NCBI GenBank assembly: GCA_964537995.1
Contig: CAZICW010000060.1
Span: forward strand, 1-6,521
Length of the DNA stretch: 6,521 nucleotides
Source: JAFLUQ01 sp964537995
GTDB lineage: Bacteria > Bacillota > Clostridia > UMGS1883
Direction of reading: 5' to 3'
Made by a program: the position numbers and the translations under genes. Positions 1 through 5,499 of this stretch are shown piece by piece. The notes under the pieces are model-generated. The model was not told the DNA's origin and did no database searches. It saw nothing but the letters and a program-made list of their open reading frames with translations. The number at the start of each line of letters is the position of its first letter. Position 1 is the stretch's first letter.

Positions 1-202
1 GCCAGCACAATAGCGCGCACGCAAACATCAGCCCGCCCCAAAGCAGCACCCTGCGCAGATCCTCCGACGGAACAATATCGTCAATTATTTTTTCCAAAAT
101 ATAAGGCAGCGCAAGCTCCGCCAGAGTGCTTAGAAGCTTCAGCGTAACCGCGAAGCACACGGCCGCGGCATATTTACGCATACTCCGAAAAATCAGTCTC
201 AT
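1..202 (-). CDS. ABC exporter (fused TM domain + ATPase type), N-terminal part only
   Basis: Reading the minus strand from an ATG at 202 gives 67 codons open to the window edge, starting MRLIFRSMRKYAAAV. Two hydrophobic stretches lie at about residues 10-33 and 57-67. Between them is the pattern LPYILEKIIDDIVP, the conserved link between TM1 and TM2 of type I ABC exporters of the multidrug/peptide class, which usually carry the ATPase in the same chain (about 570-600 aa). The ATPase half lies outside the window, so the fusion is inferred from the family. A GGGGTGG ribosome binding site (210-216) sits 7 nt before the start and supports it. Such exporters often work as heterodimers with a second half-transporter, and a partner would be expected further left. 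Substrate unknown. The gene follows the GH43 gene on the same strand after a 111-nt gap, so co-transcription is possible but not shown. Confidence 0.8.
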   Translation of the reverse strand, partial: MRLIFRSMRKYAAAVCFAVTLKLLSTLAELALPYILEKIIDDIVPSEDLRRVLLWGGLMFACALLCW

Positions 203-234
203 TCCTCATCCACCCCATTTTCTCTATCAGTCCG

Positions 235-247
235 ACCGCGCTGCGGT
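235..247. repeat. Small hairpin in the leader of the ABC exporter gene
   Basis: ACCGC at 235-239 and GCGGT at 243-247 form a perfect 5-bp stem with a 3-nt loop, about 30 nt upstream of the exporter start. No U-tract follows on either strand, so it is not a terminator. It may be chance or a small leader structure. Confidence 0.3.
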
Positions 248-277
248 AAAGATTAAATATTACTCTCTTTTGCAAAG

Positions 278-299
278 GGAGACTAAGTCTCCGTTTTTT
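278..299. terminator. Hairpin between the GH43 gene and the ABC exporter, U-tract on the plus strand
   Basis: GGAGAC (278-283) and GTCTCC (287-292) form a perfect 6-bp stem with a TAA loop, followed on the plus strand by GTTTTTTG. That is a short intrinsic terminator for plus-strand transcripts, yet no plus-strand gene precedes it. Both neighbours are on the minus strand, and there the stem is followed only by CTTTGC, a poor U-tract. It may weakly attenuate GH43 read-through or block antisense transcription. Confidence 0.4.
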
Positions 300-313
300 G
301 TTCTCATATTTAA

Positions 314-1648
314 TCAGTAATTCTTTACAAATACATAGCCGCCGAAATGCTTATCGTTTTTGTCGGCAAGAATAATCCGTCTGCCCAAGACAAGCAAGGT
401 TTTTCCGCTGTAGCTGTTCAGCAAAAAACTGCCGTGTTCGGCTTCGACGGTATTCCATACAAGGCGGGGCTGATTTTCCTCATAATCAAGAAGTATGCCG
501 TCGCCGCTGACATAGCGTCCGCTCTCGCAGTGGCGCAAAAGAAAGCCTCCGTCGGTTTCCTCGCGGGTCCAGAGCAGTTCCCTATCCTCGTAGCTGAGGC
601 GCTTCGAGAAAATATTGTATCCGTCGCCGGCAACATAGTCCTTACAGTTCCAAAGCATTATGCGGAATTCGTCGATATTTTCTTCTGCGGAGACGGAAAT
701 CGAGCCGTCGGGTTCAATTTCCACTTTTTCCGCCCAGTTTGCCGCGCAGGCGCTGTCGGAAGGGAAATTAAGGGGAAGGCATATTATTTTGGAATTTTCG
801 TAATTTGACGGATCCCAGCGATCGCCTATGTAAAGATAAGTCTCGCCTATTTTCATCACAGCGGTGGGCTGAGTGTTAAAGGTGGTTTCATTTCCAAAGG
901 GCTTTATTAAGCTCCAACGCCCGTCAATTGATTCGGCGCAGGCATAGCCGCTTTGATTGGGATACCAGCCCGTACATTGGCTGGTAAGCAGAAAATATCT
1001 GCCTTTACGCTTGAACATGACAGGCGCTTCGCGGTACTGACCCGGCCATAGAGTTTTAATTTGCTCGTCAATGCTGAGATAGTCGCCGCTGAGACGGTAA
1101 ATCGCGATGTCGGCGTTATCCCGCGCGGAAGATATAAAGTATGCCGTTTCGTCGTCGTCCTTAAAAAGCGTGCAGTCACGCGACATATTTCCTGCGGGAC
1201 GGAAGCTGCCGAGATAAGTATAGTCACCGTCTATTATATCGCATACGGCAACGGCGCAGCGGGCGGCGTTGTAATCCATGCCGTTTTCAAAGTGCATCCA
1301 CATTACAAATTTTCCCGTCTCTTTGCAGTAAATAACCTTCGGACGTTCGATGTTTGCTCCGCGCGGTCCCGTTGACGGTATGCTGTTGGGCCCCGCTGTT
1401 CGGGGCGAAAGCTGATGATCCGTCCGTACATAATGACTCGCTGTCGGGCTATCAAGCGAAAGCACAATGTTTCTGAATTCCCAATTAACCATATCTCTGC
1501 TTCTGTAGCAGGAAACGCGGTTATCGCCCCGACGATCCTCGCCGAACATATAATAAAATCCTCCGTGCTCCAAAAAACCCGCTCCATGGCAGCGGACAAT
1601 ATTTCCGTCGGTGTCGTAAAGCGGCTTCCCGTTATGGAATACTGACAT
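314..1648 (-). CDS. Cytosolic GH43 protein, exo-beta-1,3-galactanase type, with C-terminal beta-trefoil-like domain
   Basis: This is a 444-residue protein starting at MSVFHNGKPLYDTDG. A TTG codon 21 nt upstream is in frame, but GAGGAGG lies 6 nt before the ATG at 1648 and decides the start. The five-bladed propeller covers about residues 1-310: YDTDGNIVRCHGAGFL and FYYMFGE near the N-terminus, NIERPKVIY (Glu101), QYREAPVMF (Glu207), TSQCTGWYPNQ and NTQPT (Gln260). This set matches GH43 subfamily 24, where a Glu acts as general acid and the usual base Asp is replaced; work on the fungal enzyme assigns the base role to a Gln. Expected activity is release of galactose from beta-1,3-galactan backbones (type II arabinogalactan). 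From about 325 to 441 there are three similar segments (DYVAGDG, RYVSGDG, KTLLVLG followed by beta-rich stretches), suggesting a trefoil or CBM13-like fold. There is no signal peptide or membrane segment, so it should act inside the cell on imported oligosaccharides. The subfamily is assigned by motif memory, not by alignment. Confidence 0.8.
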   Translation of the reverse strand: MSVFHNGKPLYDTDGNIVRCHGAGFLEHGGFYYMFGEDRRGDNRVSCYRSRDMVNWEFRNIVLSLDSPTASHYVRTDHQLSPRTAGPNSIPSTGPRGANIERPKVIYCKETGKFVMWMHFENGMDYNAARCAVAVCDIIDGDYTYLGSFRPAGNMSRDCTLFKDDDETAYFISSARDNADIAIYRLSGDYLSIDEQIKTLWPGQYREAPVMFKRKGRYFLLTSQCTGWYPNQSGYACAESIDGRWSLIKPFGNETTFNTQPTAVMKIGETYLYIGDRWDPSNYENSKIICLPLNFPSDSACAANWAEKVEIEPDGSISVSAEENIDEFRIMLWNCKDYVAGDGYNIFSKRLSYEDRELLWTREETDGGFLLRHCESGRYVSGDGILLDYEENQPRLVWNTVEAEHGSFLLNSYSGKTLLVLGRRIILADKNDKHFGGYVFVKNY

Positions 1649-1654
1649 AAAAAT

Positions 1655-1661
1655 CCTCCTC
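1655..1661 (-). promoter_or_regulatory. Ribosome binding site that sets the GH43 start
   Basis: GAGGAGG on the minus strand lies 6 nt before the ATG at 1648. The alternative TTG start at 1669 would put this sequence inside the coding region, so the shorter 444-aa form is preferred. Confidence 0.85.
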
Positions 1662-1680
1662 GAAAGCAATTTCCGAGAGA

Positions 1681-1710
1681 ATTATAGCATAAGACGGAAA
1701 ACGTTGTCAA
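1681..1710 (-). promoter_or_regulatory. Strong sigma-A promoter of the GH43 gene with embedded CG-centred palindrome
   Basis: On the minus strand TTGACA (1705-1710) is followed after 18 nt by TATAAT (1681-1686), with TGC directly before it as an extended -10. Transcription should start near 1674, giving a leader of about 26 nt. In the spacer, GAAAACGTTGTC (plus strand, 1697-1708) is a 12-bp palindrome with one mismatched pair, centred on CG. LacI-family sugar repressors often bind even palindromes centred on CG, so a repressor site is plausible but not shown. Confidence 0.85.
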
Positions 1711-1730
1711 CAAATAATTTTGACAGAATC

Positions 1731-1777
1731 AAAGGAAGCGCCGATTAATCCGAAATATCAGCCGGATCGGCGCTTCC
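1731..1777 (-). terminator. Terminator hairpin of the GntR-ABC operon
   Basis: GGAAGCGCCGAT (1734-1745) and ATCGGCGCTTCC (1766-1777) form a perfect 12-bp stem starting 11 nt past the permease stop codon. The enclosed 20 nt can add a small CCG/CGG inner stem. On the minus strand the stem is followed by TTTGATTCT, a broken U-tract, so termination efficiency is uncertain although the hairpin is very stable. The plus-strand side lacks a T-run. Confidence 0.75.
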
Positions 1778-1788
1778 CTATGATGCTT

Positions 1789-2532
1789 TTATTCAAGGTT
1801 CAGTTTATTTTTAAGAAAATAATTCGTGATAAAAAGTCCGATGGCGATATACAGAACCTCAAAGATTACCGTCAGCGTGTCAAAATATATTCCCGCGGAA
1901 ATGAGCAGCGTCTCAACCATGCAGTAAGCGTAAATTCCGGCAACAACAAGCAAAATAAATACGCCGATTGATATTACAAGCTTAGCCTTCCGAAAGGAAT
2001 GTCCGACGCTTAACGCGGCATAAACCGCTACGTTAAAGAGTATTATCGCGAGAAACATGAACAAATAACTGAGAATCAGCTCATACCATTCGCCCGGACT
2101 CAGTTCGGAAGCTGACGAAAGAAAGCTCTTAAGCTTCTCGAAAATATGACCGAAATTTCCTCCCACAATTCCTACGCTTATAACAGCTACCAAAATTCCG
2201 ACGAGTTGATACAGCGTAGCGGAAATCAGCTTTGCCGATATATTTTTCATCGGGCTTATCGGCAACGTATTCATAAGATAGCCTTCTTTTCCGAGGATAT
2301 TGCTCCTAAAGCGCAGAGCGGAGCTGAAAAAGCTAAATCCCGCGGAGGTTAAAAAGAATATGTAAAACAGTAAAGCGCTAACTAAGCTTGACACGCCTAA
2401 AAGTCCGTTGCTCAAATTATACGTTGTCGGCATGACGGCAAACACTATACTGAATACGATAGAAGCGGCAAACATCGGCAGCAGCATCCGCCCCGTTGCC
2501 TTAATTTCATATTTAACAAGCTTTCTTAACAT
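1789..2532 (-). CDS. ABC transporter permease, six TM segments, YtrA-regulated cassette type
   Basis: This is a 247-residue integral membrane protein starting MLRKLVKYEIKATGRMLLP, a start typical of clostridial ABC-2-like permeases paired with YtrA-type regulators. Hydrophobic segments lie at about 17-36, 44-72, 108-127, 152-176, 184-206 and 220-240. A cytosolic stretch after TM2 carries GKEGYLMNTLPISP, a motif shared by this permease group and probably the contact with the ATPase. There is no extracellular binding protein in the operon. The ATG at 2532 overlaps the end of the ATPase gene by 7 nt (ATGTTAA), with GGGAGG 7 nt upstream, so translation is probably coupled. The protein should form the channel of an exporter with the adjacent ATPase. 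Relatives include transport systems induced by cell-wall antibiotics, but the substrate cannot be read from the sequence. Confidence 0.85.
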   Translation of the reverse strand: MLRKLVKYEIKATGRMLLPMFAASIVFSIVFAVMPTTYNLSNGLLGVSSLVSALLFYIFFLTSAGFSFFSSALRFRSNILGKEGYLMNTLPISPMKNISAKLISATLYQLVGILVAVISVGIVGGNFGHIFEKLKSFLSSASELSPGEWYELILSYLFMFLAIILFNVAVYAALSVGHSFRKAKLVISIGVFILLVVAGIYAYCMVETLLISAGIYFDTLTVIFEVLYIAIGLFITNYFLKNKLNLE

Positions 2533-3233
2533 TTGAATTCCTCCCTGAACAGCGCGTCAACGCTCATTCCGCGCACGCTGCGAATATTGTCAACCATGTC
2601 GCTGAGAATGATTTGTCCGTCCTTTATGAAAAAAATCTCGTCCAGAATTTTTTCCACATCGGCAATAAGATGAGTAGAGATTACGACCGACGCATCCTCG
2701 GAATAGTTGGAAATTATGGTGTTCAGTATATAATCGCGCGTTGCGGGGTCAACTCCGCCGAGCGGCTCGTCCAAAAGGTAGAGCTTCGCTTCGCGGCTCA
2801 TTGTAAGAATAAGCTGCACCTTCTCCTTATTGCCCTTGGACAGTTCCTTAAAGCGCTTATTGCCGTCCAGACCGAGATTTAAAAGCATGGTTTCGGCTTT
2901 CTCACGGTTAAAATCATTATAAAAGCCCGCGTAAAAATCCATAAGTTCGCTCACCTTCATCCAATTCGGCAAGCTCATGCAGTCCGGCAGATACGACACA
3001 AGCCTCTTGCTTCTCTCCCCCACTTTTCCGCCCTCGATAATGATTTCGCCCGACGTCGGAACAAGCAGCCCGTTGGCGATTTTTATAAGTGTGGTTTTGC
3101 CGCTTCCGTTAGGGCCCAGCAGCCCGACAATGCGCCCGCGGCTTATCTTAAGGTTAACTCCCTTCAGCGCAGCCGTGCCCCCGAAGGTCTTGGAGAGATT
3201 TTTGCACTCCATTACCGTTTCGTTTTCATTCAT
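2526..3233 (-). CDS. ABC transporter ATP-binding protein of the YtrA-regulated cassette
   Basis: This is a 235-residue ATPase. I start it at the ATG at 3233 (MNENETVMEC), which has GGGAGA 8 nt upstream; an in-frame extension to 3263 would lie inside the regulator gene and lacks a site. Walker A is GPNGSGKT (40-47), the signature LSKGN (131-135), Walker B LYLLDEP (Asp155, Glu156), the D-loop GGVDP and the H-loop STHLI (His188). Where most ABC ATPases have the Q-loop glutamine, this protein reads SYLPDCMSLPNWM, with Asp84 in that region. As I recall it, this variant recurs in clostridial members of this group. The end of the chain (VDALFREEF) is also characteristic of the group. Its start overlaps the regulator stop by 8 nt (ATGAATGA), so the genes are translationally coupled. 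It should dimerise to power the six-TM permease encoded next. Confidence 0.9.
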   Translation of the reverse strand: MNENETVMECKNLSKTFGGTAALKGVNLKISRGRIVGLLGPNGSGKTTLIKIANGLLVPTSGEIIIEGGKVGERSKRLVSYLPDCMSLPNWMKVSELMDFYAGFYNDFNREKAETMLLNLGLDGNKRFKELSKGNKEKVQLILTMSREAKLYLLDEPLGGVDPATRDYILNTIISNYSEDASVVISTHLIADVEKILDEIFFIKDGQIILSDMVDNIRSVRGMSVDALFREEFKC

Positions 3234-3615
3234 TATTATCATCTCCCAAATTAAAATTTTCAAGCAATCTGATGATTTCGCCCTTGCTGAAACCGATTTT
3301 TTCCATTGCTTCCAAAAATGCGGCGGTATTTTCCCGCGCCAGCTCCATTCGCGTTGCCTTTACTTTGCCGCCGTCTTCCGTGATAAAGCGGCCTCCGGTG
3401 CGGTTGGCGGTGTAAATCAGCCCAAGCCGTTCAAGCTCCGCCAGTGCGCGCTGCATTGTGTTGGGATTGACTCCCGCCTCGCTTGCCATGTCGCGCACAG
3501 ACGCCAGCCGCTCGCCTACGCACAGCTCACCGGACGCGATTGCCTGACGAAGCTGTTCGATTATCTGAGTATATATCGGTCGTTCGTTGTCAAAGCTCCA
3601 TTTTATTGAAGCCAT
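3226..3615 (-). CDS. GntR-family repressor, YtrA subfamily
   Basis: This is a 129-residue protein. PIYTQI (13-18) opens the GntR winged-helix domain. GERLASVRDMASEAGVNPN (34-52) and the recognition helix around NPNTMQRALAELERLG (50-65) follow, and the wing ends near GGRFITEDG. The remaining 45 or so residues form only a short helical tail. That is the YtrA subfamily pattern, which has a small dimerisation region instead of a large effector domain. Such regulators are usually autorepressors of an adjoining ABC cassette, and this gene is first in its operon. The ATG at 3615 has GGAGGTG 7 nt upstream. A 34-bp inverted repeat covers its -10 element and predicted transcription start and is the obvious operator. 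The signal that releases repression is unknown; cell-envelope stress is the usual proposal for the subfamily. Confidence 0.92.
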   Translation of the reverse strand: MASIKWSFDNERPIYTQIIEQLRQAIASGELCVGERLASVRDMASEAGVNPNTMQRALAELERLGLIYTANRTGGRFITEDGGKVKATRMELARENTAAFLEAMEKIGFSKGEIIRLLENFNLGDDNNE

Positions 3616-3629
3616 GTTATATCACCTCC

Positions 3630-3663
3630 GTATTATTATATTAAGCGCTTAATACAATAATAC
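3630..3663. promoter_or_regulatory. 34-bp inverted repeat, probable operator of the GntR/YtrA-like regulator
   Basis: The two 17-nt arms are complementary at 16 of 17 positions; only 3638/3655 (A/C) fails. The core TATTAAGC/GCTTAATA at 3639-3654 is a perfect 16-bp palindrome. The site overlaps the -10 element (3657-3662) and predicted start (about 3650) and ends directly at the Shine-Dalgarno sequence. Binding by a dimeric winged-helix repressor would block transcription. The length could hold one long site or two adjacent dimers. Confidence 0.8.
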
Positions 3664-3685
3664 TACATGATTTTCTTTATGTCAA
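3657..3685 (-). promoter_or_regulatory. Promoter of the GntR-ABC operon
   Basis: On the minus strand TTGACA (3680-3685) and TATTAT (3657-3662) are separated by 17 nt, close to sigma-A consensus. The predicted start is near 3650, leaving a leader of about 35 nt. The -10 lies inside the outer part of the inverted repeat. Confidence 0.85.
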
Positions 3686-3714
3686 TACTTTTTTTGAAAA
3701 AAATTGAAATTTTT

Positions 3715-3758
3715 TGTTTGATACGTTTTTATCAAAAATTTTGCAAAATATGTTTGAT
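3715..3758. repeat. Palindromes and direct repeat upstream of hydG
   Basis: TGTTTGAT occurs twice in the same orientation, at 3715-3722 and 3751-3758, 36 bp apart. The first copy also pairs with ATCAAA at 3731-3736 (TTTGAT, N8, ATCAAA). Between the copies, ATTTTGCAAAAT at 3738-3749 is a perfect 12-bp palindrome. The whole region is very AT-rich, which raises the chance of accidental symmetry. It lies just upstream of the hydG promoter and behind the divergent promoter, a usual place for activator or repressor sites. The N8 spacing does not fit an FNR box (N4). Confidence 0.4.
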
Positions 3759-3762
3759 TAGT

Positions 3763-3792
3763 CTGGACTTATTATGCTTTTTGTGATATAAT
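3763..3792 (+). promoter_or_regulatory. hydG promoter, extended -10
   Basis: TATAAT at 3787-3792 is preceded by TGA, giving an extended -10 (TGN). The -35 region is poor: CTGGAC at 3763-3768 with an 18-nt spacer is the best match. A strong extended -10 with a weak -35 suits a promoter needing an activator. Transcription should start near 3799, with a leader of about 47 nt that shows no clear riboswitch fold. Confidence 0.7.
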
Positions 3793-3845
3793 TAAAATAT
3801 CTAACGGTTAAGGTTTGTCCTGAGCCATAAGAAAGGAAGATAATA

Positions 3846-5267
3846 ATGTACAATCCAAAGTCAAAGAACGCCGAAGAATTTATCAATCATGAGGAAATTC
3901 TCGAAACTCTCGCCTATGCCGATGAAAATAAAACCAACGCCGAGCTTATCGGCGCAATAATCGACAAGGCAAAGCTGAAAAAAGGGCTTTCCCACAGGGA
4001 AGCTTCCGTGCTTCTGGCCTGCGAGCTGGAGGATAAAAACCAAGAAATCTATGCTCTTGCGAAGCAGATAAAGCAGGATTTTTACGGCAACAGAATTGTT
4101 ATGTTCGCGCCGCTGTATCTTTCCAATTACTGTGTAAACGGCTGCACCTATTGCCCGTACCATATGAAAAACAAACACATTGCCCGCAAGAAGCTTACTC
4201 AGGACGAAATCCGCAACGAGGTTATCGCCCTTCAGGATATGGGACACAAGCGGCTTGCGCTCGAAACCGGCGAGGATCCGGTAAACAATCCGATTGAATA
4301 TGTCCTTGAAAGCATTAAGACCATTTATTCAATAAAGCACAAAAACGGCGCTATTCGCCGTGTAAATGTGAATATTGCCGCCACAACGGTGGAAAATTAC
4401 CGTAAGCTCAAGGAAGCGGGCATAGGCACATACATTCTTTTTCAGGAAACCTATAATAAGGAAAGCTATGAGAAGCTGCATCCTACCGGCCCAAAGCACA
4501 ACTATTGTTACCATACGGAAGCCATGGATCGCGCGATGGAAGGCGGAATCGACGATGTCGGCTGCGGAGTGCTGTTCGGGCTGGAGCTGTACCGCTATGA
4601 ATTTGCCGGTCTGCTCATGCACGCCGAGCATCTTGAAGCCGTATTCGGCGTCGGGCCGCACACAATAAGCGTTCCGCGTCTGCGCCGCGCCGACGATATT
4701 GATCCCGATGCTTTCGACAACGGCATTGACGACGATACCTTTGCAAAAATTGTCGCTTGCATAAGGGTTGCCGTCCCGTACACCGGAATGATTGTTTCCA
4801 CGCGCGAAAGTCAGAAATGCCGCGAGCGCGTGCTGGAGCTTGGCATAAGTCAGATAAGCGGCGGCAGCAAAACGAGCGTAGGCGGCTATGCCGAGGATAC
4901 TCTTTTGGACGACGACGTAACCGAGCAGTTTGACGTCAGCGATACACGCACTCTCGATCAGGTTGTGCGTTGGCTTATGGAGCGCAACCATATTCCCTCG
5001 TTCTGCACTGCCTGCTACCGCGAAGGACGCACGGGCGATCGTTTTATGTCGTTGTGCAAGAACGGACAAATTCTCAATTGCTGTCATCCGAACGCTCTAA
5101 TGACACTGAAGGAATATCTCGTGGACTATGCTTCGCCCGAAACCCGTGAAATCGGTGAAAGGCTCATCAAATCCGAAATTGAGAAGGTCACAAATCCTAA
5201 GGTTAAGGAAATCGCAAAGCGCAATCTTATTGATATTGAAAACGGCAAACGCGATTTCAGGTTTTAA
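3846..5267 (+). CDS. hydG: [FeFe]-hydrogenase maturase HydG (radical SAM tyrosine lyase)
   Basis: HydG cleaves tyrosine by radical SAM chemistry to p-cresol plus the CO and cyanide used to build the Fe(CO)2CN units of the [FeFe]-hydrogenase H-cluster. The protein has 473 residues, the usual length. The SAM cluster motif CVNGCTYC (Cys96, Cys100, Cys103; CX3CX2C) follows APLYLSNY. The C-terminal auxiliary cluster motif is CTACYREGRTGDRFM (Cys387, Cys390) with Cys413 in LNCCHPNA, fitting CX2CX22C. Other HydG blocks are ALETGEDPVNNPIEY, NVNIAATTVENYRKL, FGLELYRYEFAGLLMHAEH, SVPRLRRADDIDP and the terminal GKRDFRF. The CX2CX22C tail separates it from ThiH, which lacks that cluster. The start at 3846 has AAGGAAG 6 nt upstream. 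It is transcribed alone, divergent from the GntR-ABC operon. Neither hydE, hydF nor a hydrogenase lies in the window; dispersed maturation genes are common in clostridia. Confidence 0.97.
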   Translation: MYNPKSKNAEEFINHEEILETLAYADENKTNAELIGAIIDKAKLKKGLSHREASVLLACELEDKNQEIYALAKQIKQDFYGNRIVMFAPLYLSNYCVNGCTYCPYHMKNKHIARKKLTQDEIRNEVIALQDMGHKRLALETGEDPVNNPIEYVLESIKTIYSIKHKNGAIRRVNVNIAATTVENYRKLKEAGIGTYILFQETYNKESYEKLHPTGPKHNYCYHTEAMDRAMEGGIDDVGCGVLFGLELYRYEFAGLLMHAEHLEAVFGVGPHTISVPRLRRADDIDPDAFDNGIDDDTFAKIVACIRVAVPYTGMIVSTRESQKCRERVLELGISQISGGSKTSVGGYAEDTLLDDDVTEQFDVSDTRTLDQVVRWLMERNHIPSFCTACYREGRTGDRFMSLCKNGQILNCCHPNALMTLKEYLVDYASPETREIGERLIKSEIEKVTNPKVKEIAKRNLIDIENGKRDFRF

Positions 5268-5277
5268 ATGTATTTAT

Positions 5278-5306
5278 GCGGGCAAGGTCTTAACGGCTTT
5301 GCCCGC
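5278..5306 (+). terminator. Hairpin after hydG, poor U-tract
   Basis: GCGGGCAA (5278-5285) pairs perfectly with TTGCCCGC (5299-5306), and G-U/G-C pairs can extend the stem inwards by two or three positions. It begins 10 nt after the hydG stop. The following bases are GGGTTCTGTC, so the U-tract is weak. It may terminate partially or protect the 3' end. Confidence 0.5.
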
Positions 5307-5345
5307 GGGTTCTGTCAAATTATCAAAATTTTCCGAAGAAAATAC

Positions 5346-5374
5346 TTGACAAACATTTTCCGTTGTAGTATAAT
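5346..5374 (+). promoter_or_regulatory. Consensus promoter of the tRNA-Gln gene
   Basis: TTGACA at 5346-5351 and TATAAT at 5369-5374 are both perfect, with a 17-nt spacer. Transcription should start near 5381, about 16 nt before the mature tRNA 5' end, so RNase P would remove a short leader. This is the strongest promoter in the window, as expected for a stable RNA. Confidence 0.93.
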
Positions 5375-5396
5375 AATCATCGTTGAGAGATAATAT

Positions 5397-5470
5397 TGCC
5401 GAATTGTGTAAGGGTAGCACGACAGACTCTGACTCTGTTTGTGAGGGTTCGAATCCTTCTTCGGCAACCA
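5397..5470 (+). tRNA. tRNA-Gln (anticodon CUG, reads CAG)
   Basis: The 74 nt fold completely by hand. The acceptor stem is TGCCGAA/TTCGGCA (5397-5403, 5460-5466), followed by U8, the D stem GTGT/GCAC with loop AAGGGTA, and the anticodon stem ACAGA/TCTGT with loop CTCTGAC. The anticodon is CTG at 5429-5431. The variable loop is TTGT, the T stem GAGGG/CCTTC has loop TTCGAAT, the discriminator is A, and CCA is encoded (5468-5470). The U1-A72 pair at the top of the acceptor stem is the known recognition feature for the GatCAB amidotransferase, consistent with Gln-tRNA made from Glu-tRNA in Firmicutes. The gene stands alone between its own promoter and terminator. A CUG isoacceptor is usually a second tRNA-Gln beside the UUG form. 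Confidence 0.97.
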
Positions 5471-5471
5471 C

Positions 5472-5499
5472 AAAAACCGTAGCAATGCTACGGTTTTTT
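5472..5499 (+). terminator. Intrinsic terminator of the tRNA-Gln gene
   Basis: AAAAACCGTAGC (5472-5483) and GCTACGGTTTTT (5487-5498) form a 12-bp stem with loop AAT. The U-tract is six T at 5494-5499. It starts one base after the encoded CCA, so the primary transcript is short. Confidence 0.93.

Noticed and set aside
126..808. Plus-strand ORFs over the exporter and GH43 genes
   Set aside because: They are shadows of minus-strand coding regions with strong motif support; their translations show no recognisable domains.
2977..3609. 210-codon plus-strand ORF over the ATPase and regulator
   Set aside because: It is the mirror of two genes with intact Walker, signature and winged-helix motifs, and it would run through both overlapping junctions.
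3717..3736. TTTGAT-N8-ATCAAA as an FNR box
   Set aside because: FNR sites need TTGAT-N4-ATCAA. The 8-nt spacer does not fit, so only a generic inverted repeat is reported.
3799..3845. Riboswitch or T-box in the hydG leader
   Set aside because: The leader is only about 47 nt and lacks a T-box motif, a terminator/antiterminator pair or a recognisable aptamer core.
4329..5087. 252-codon minus-strand ORF inside hydG
   Set aside because: It lies fully antisense to a well-conserved gene, has no ribosome binding site I could see, and its translation resembles no known family.
5397..5470. tRNA-Gln 3' end as an attachment site for an integrated element
   Set aside because: No second copy of the tRNA 3' end, integrase gene or mobile-element remnant is visible in the window.
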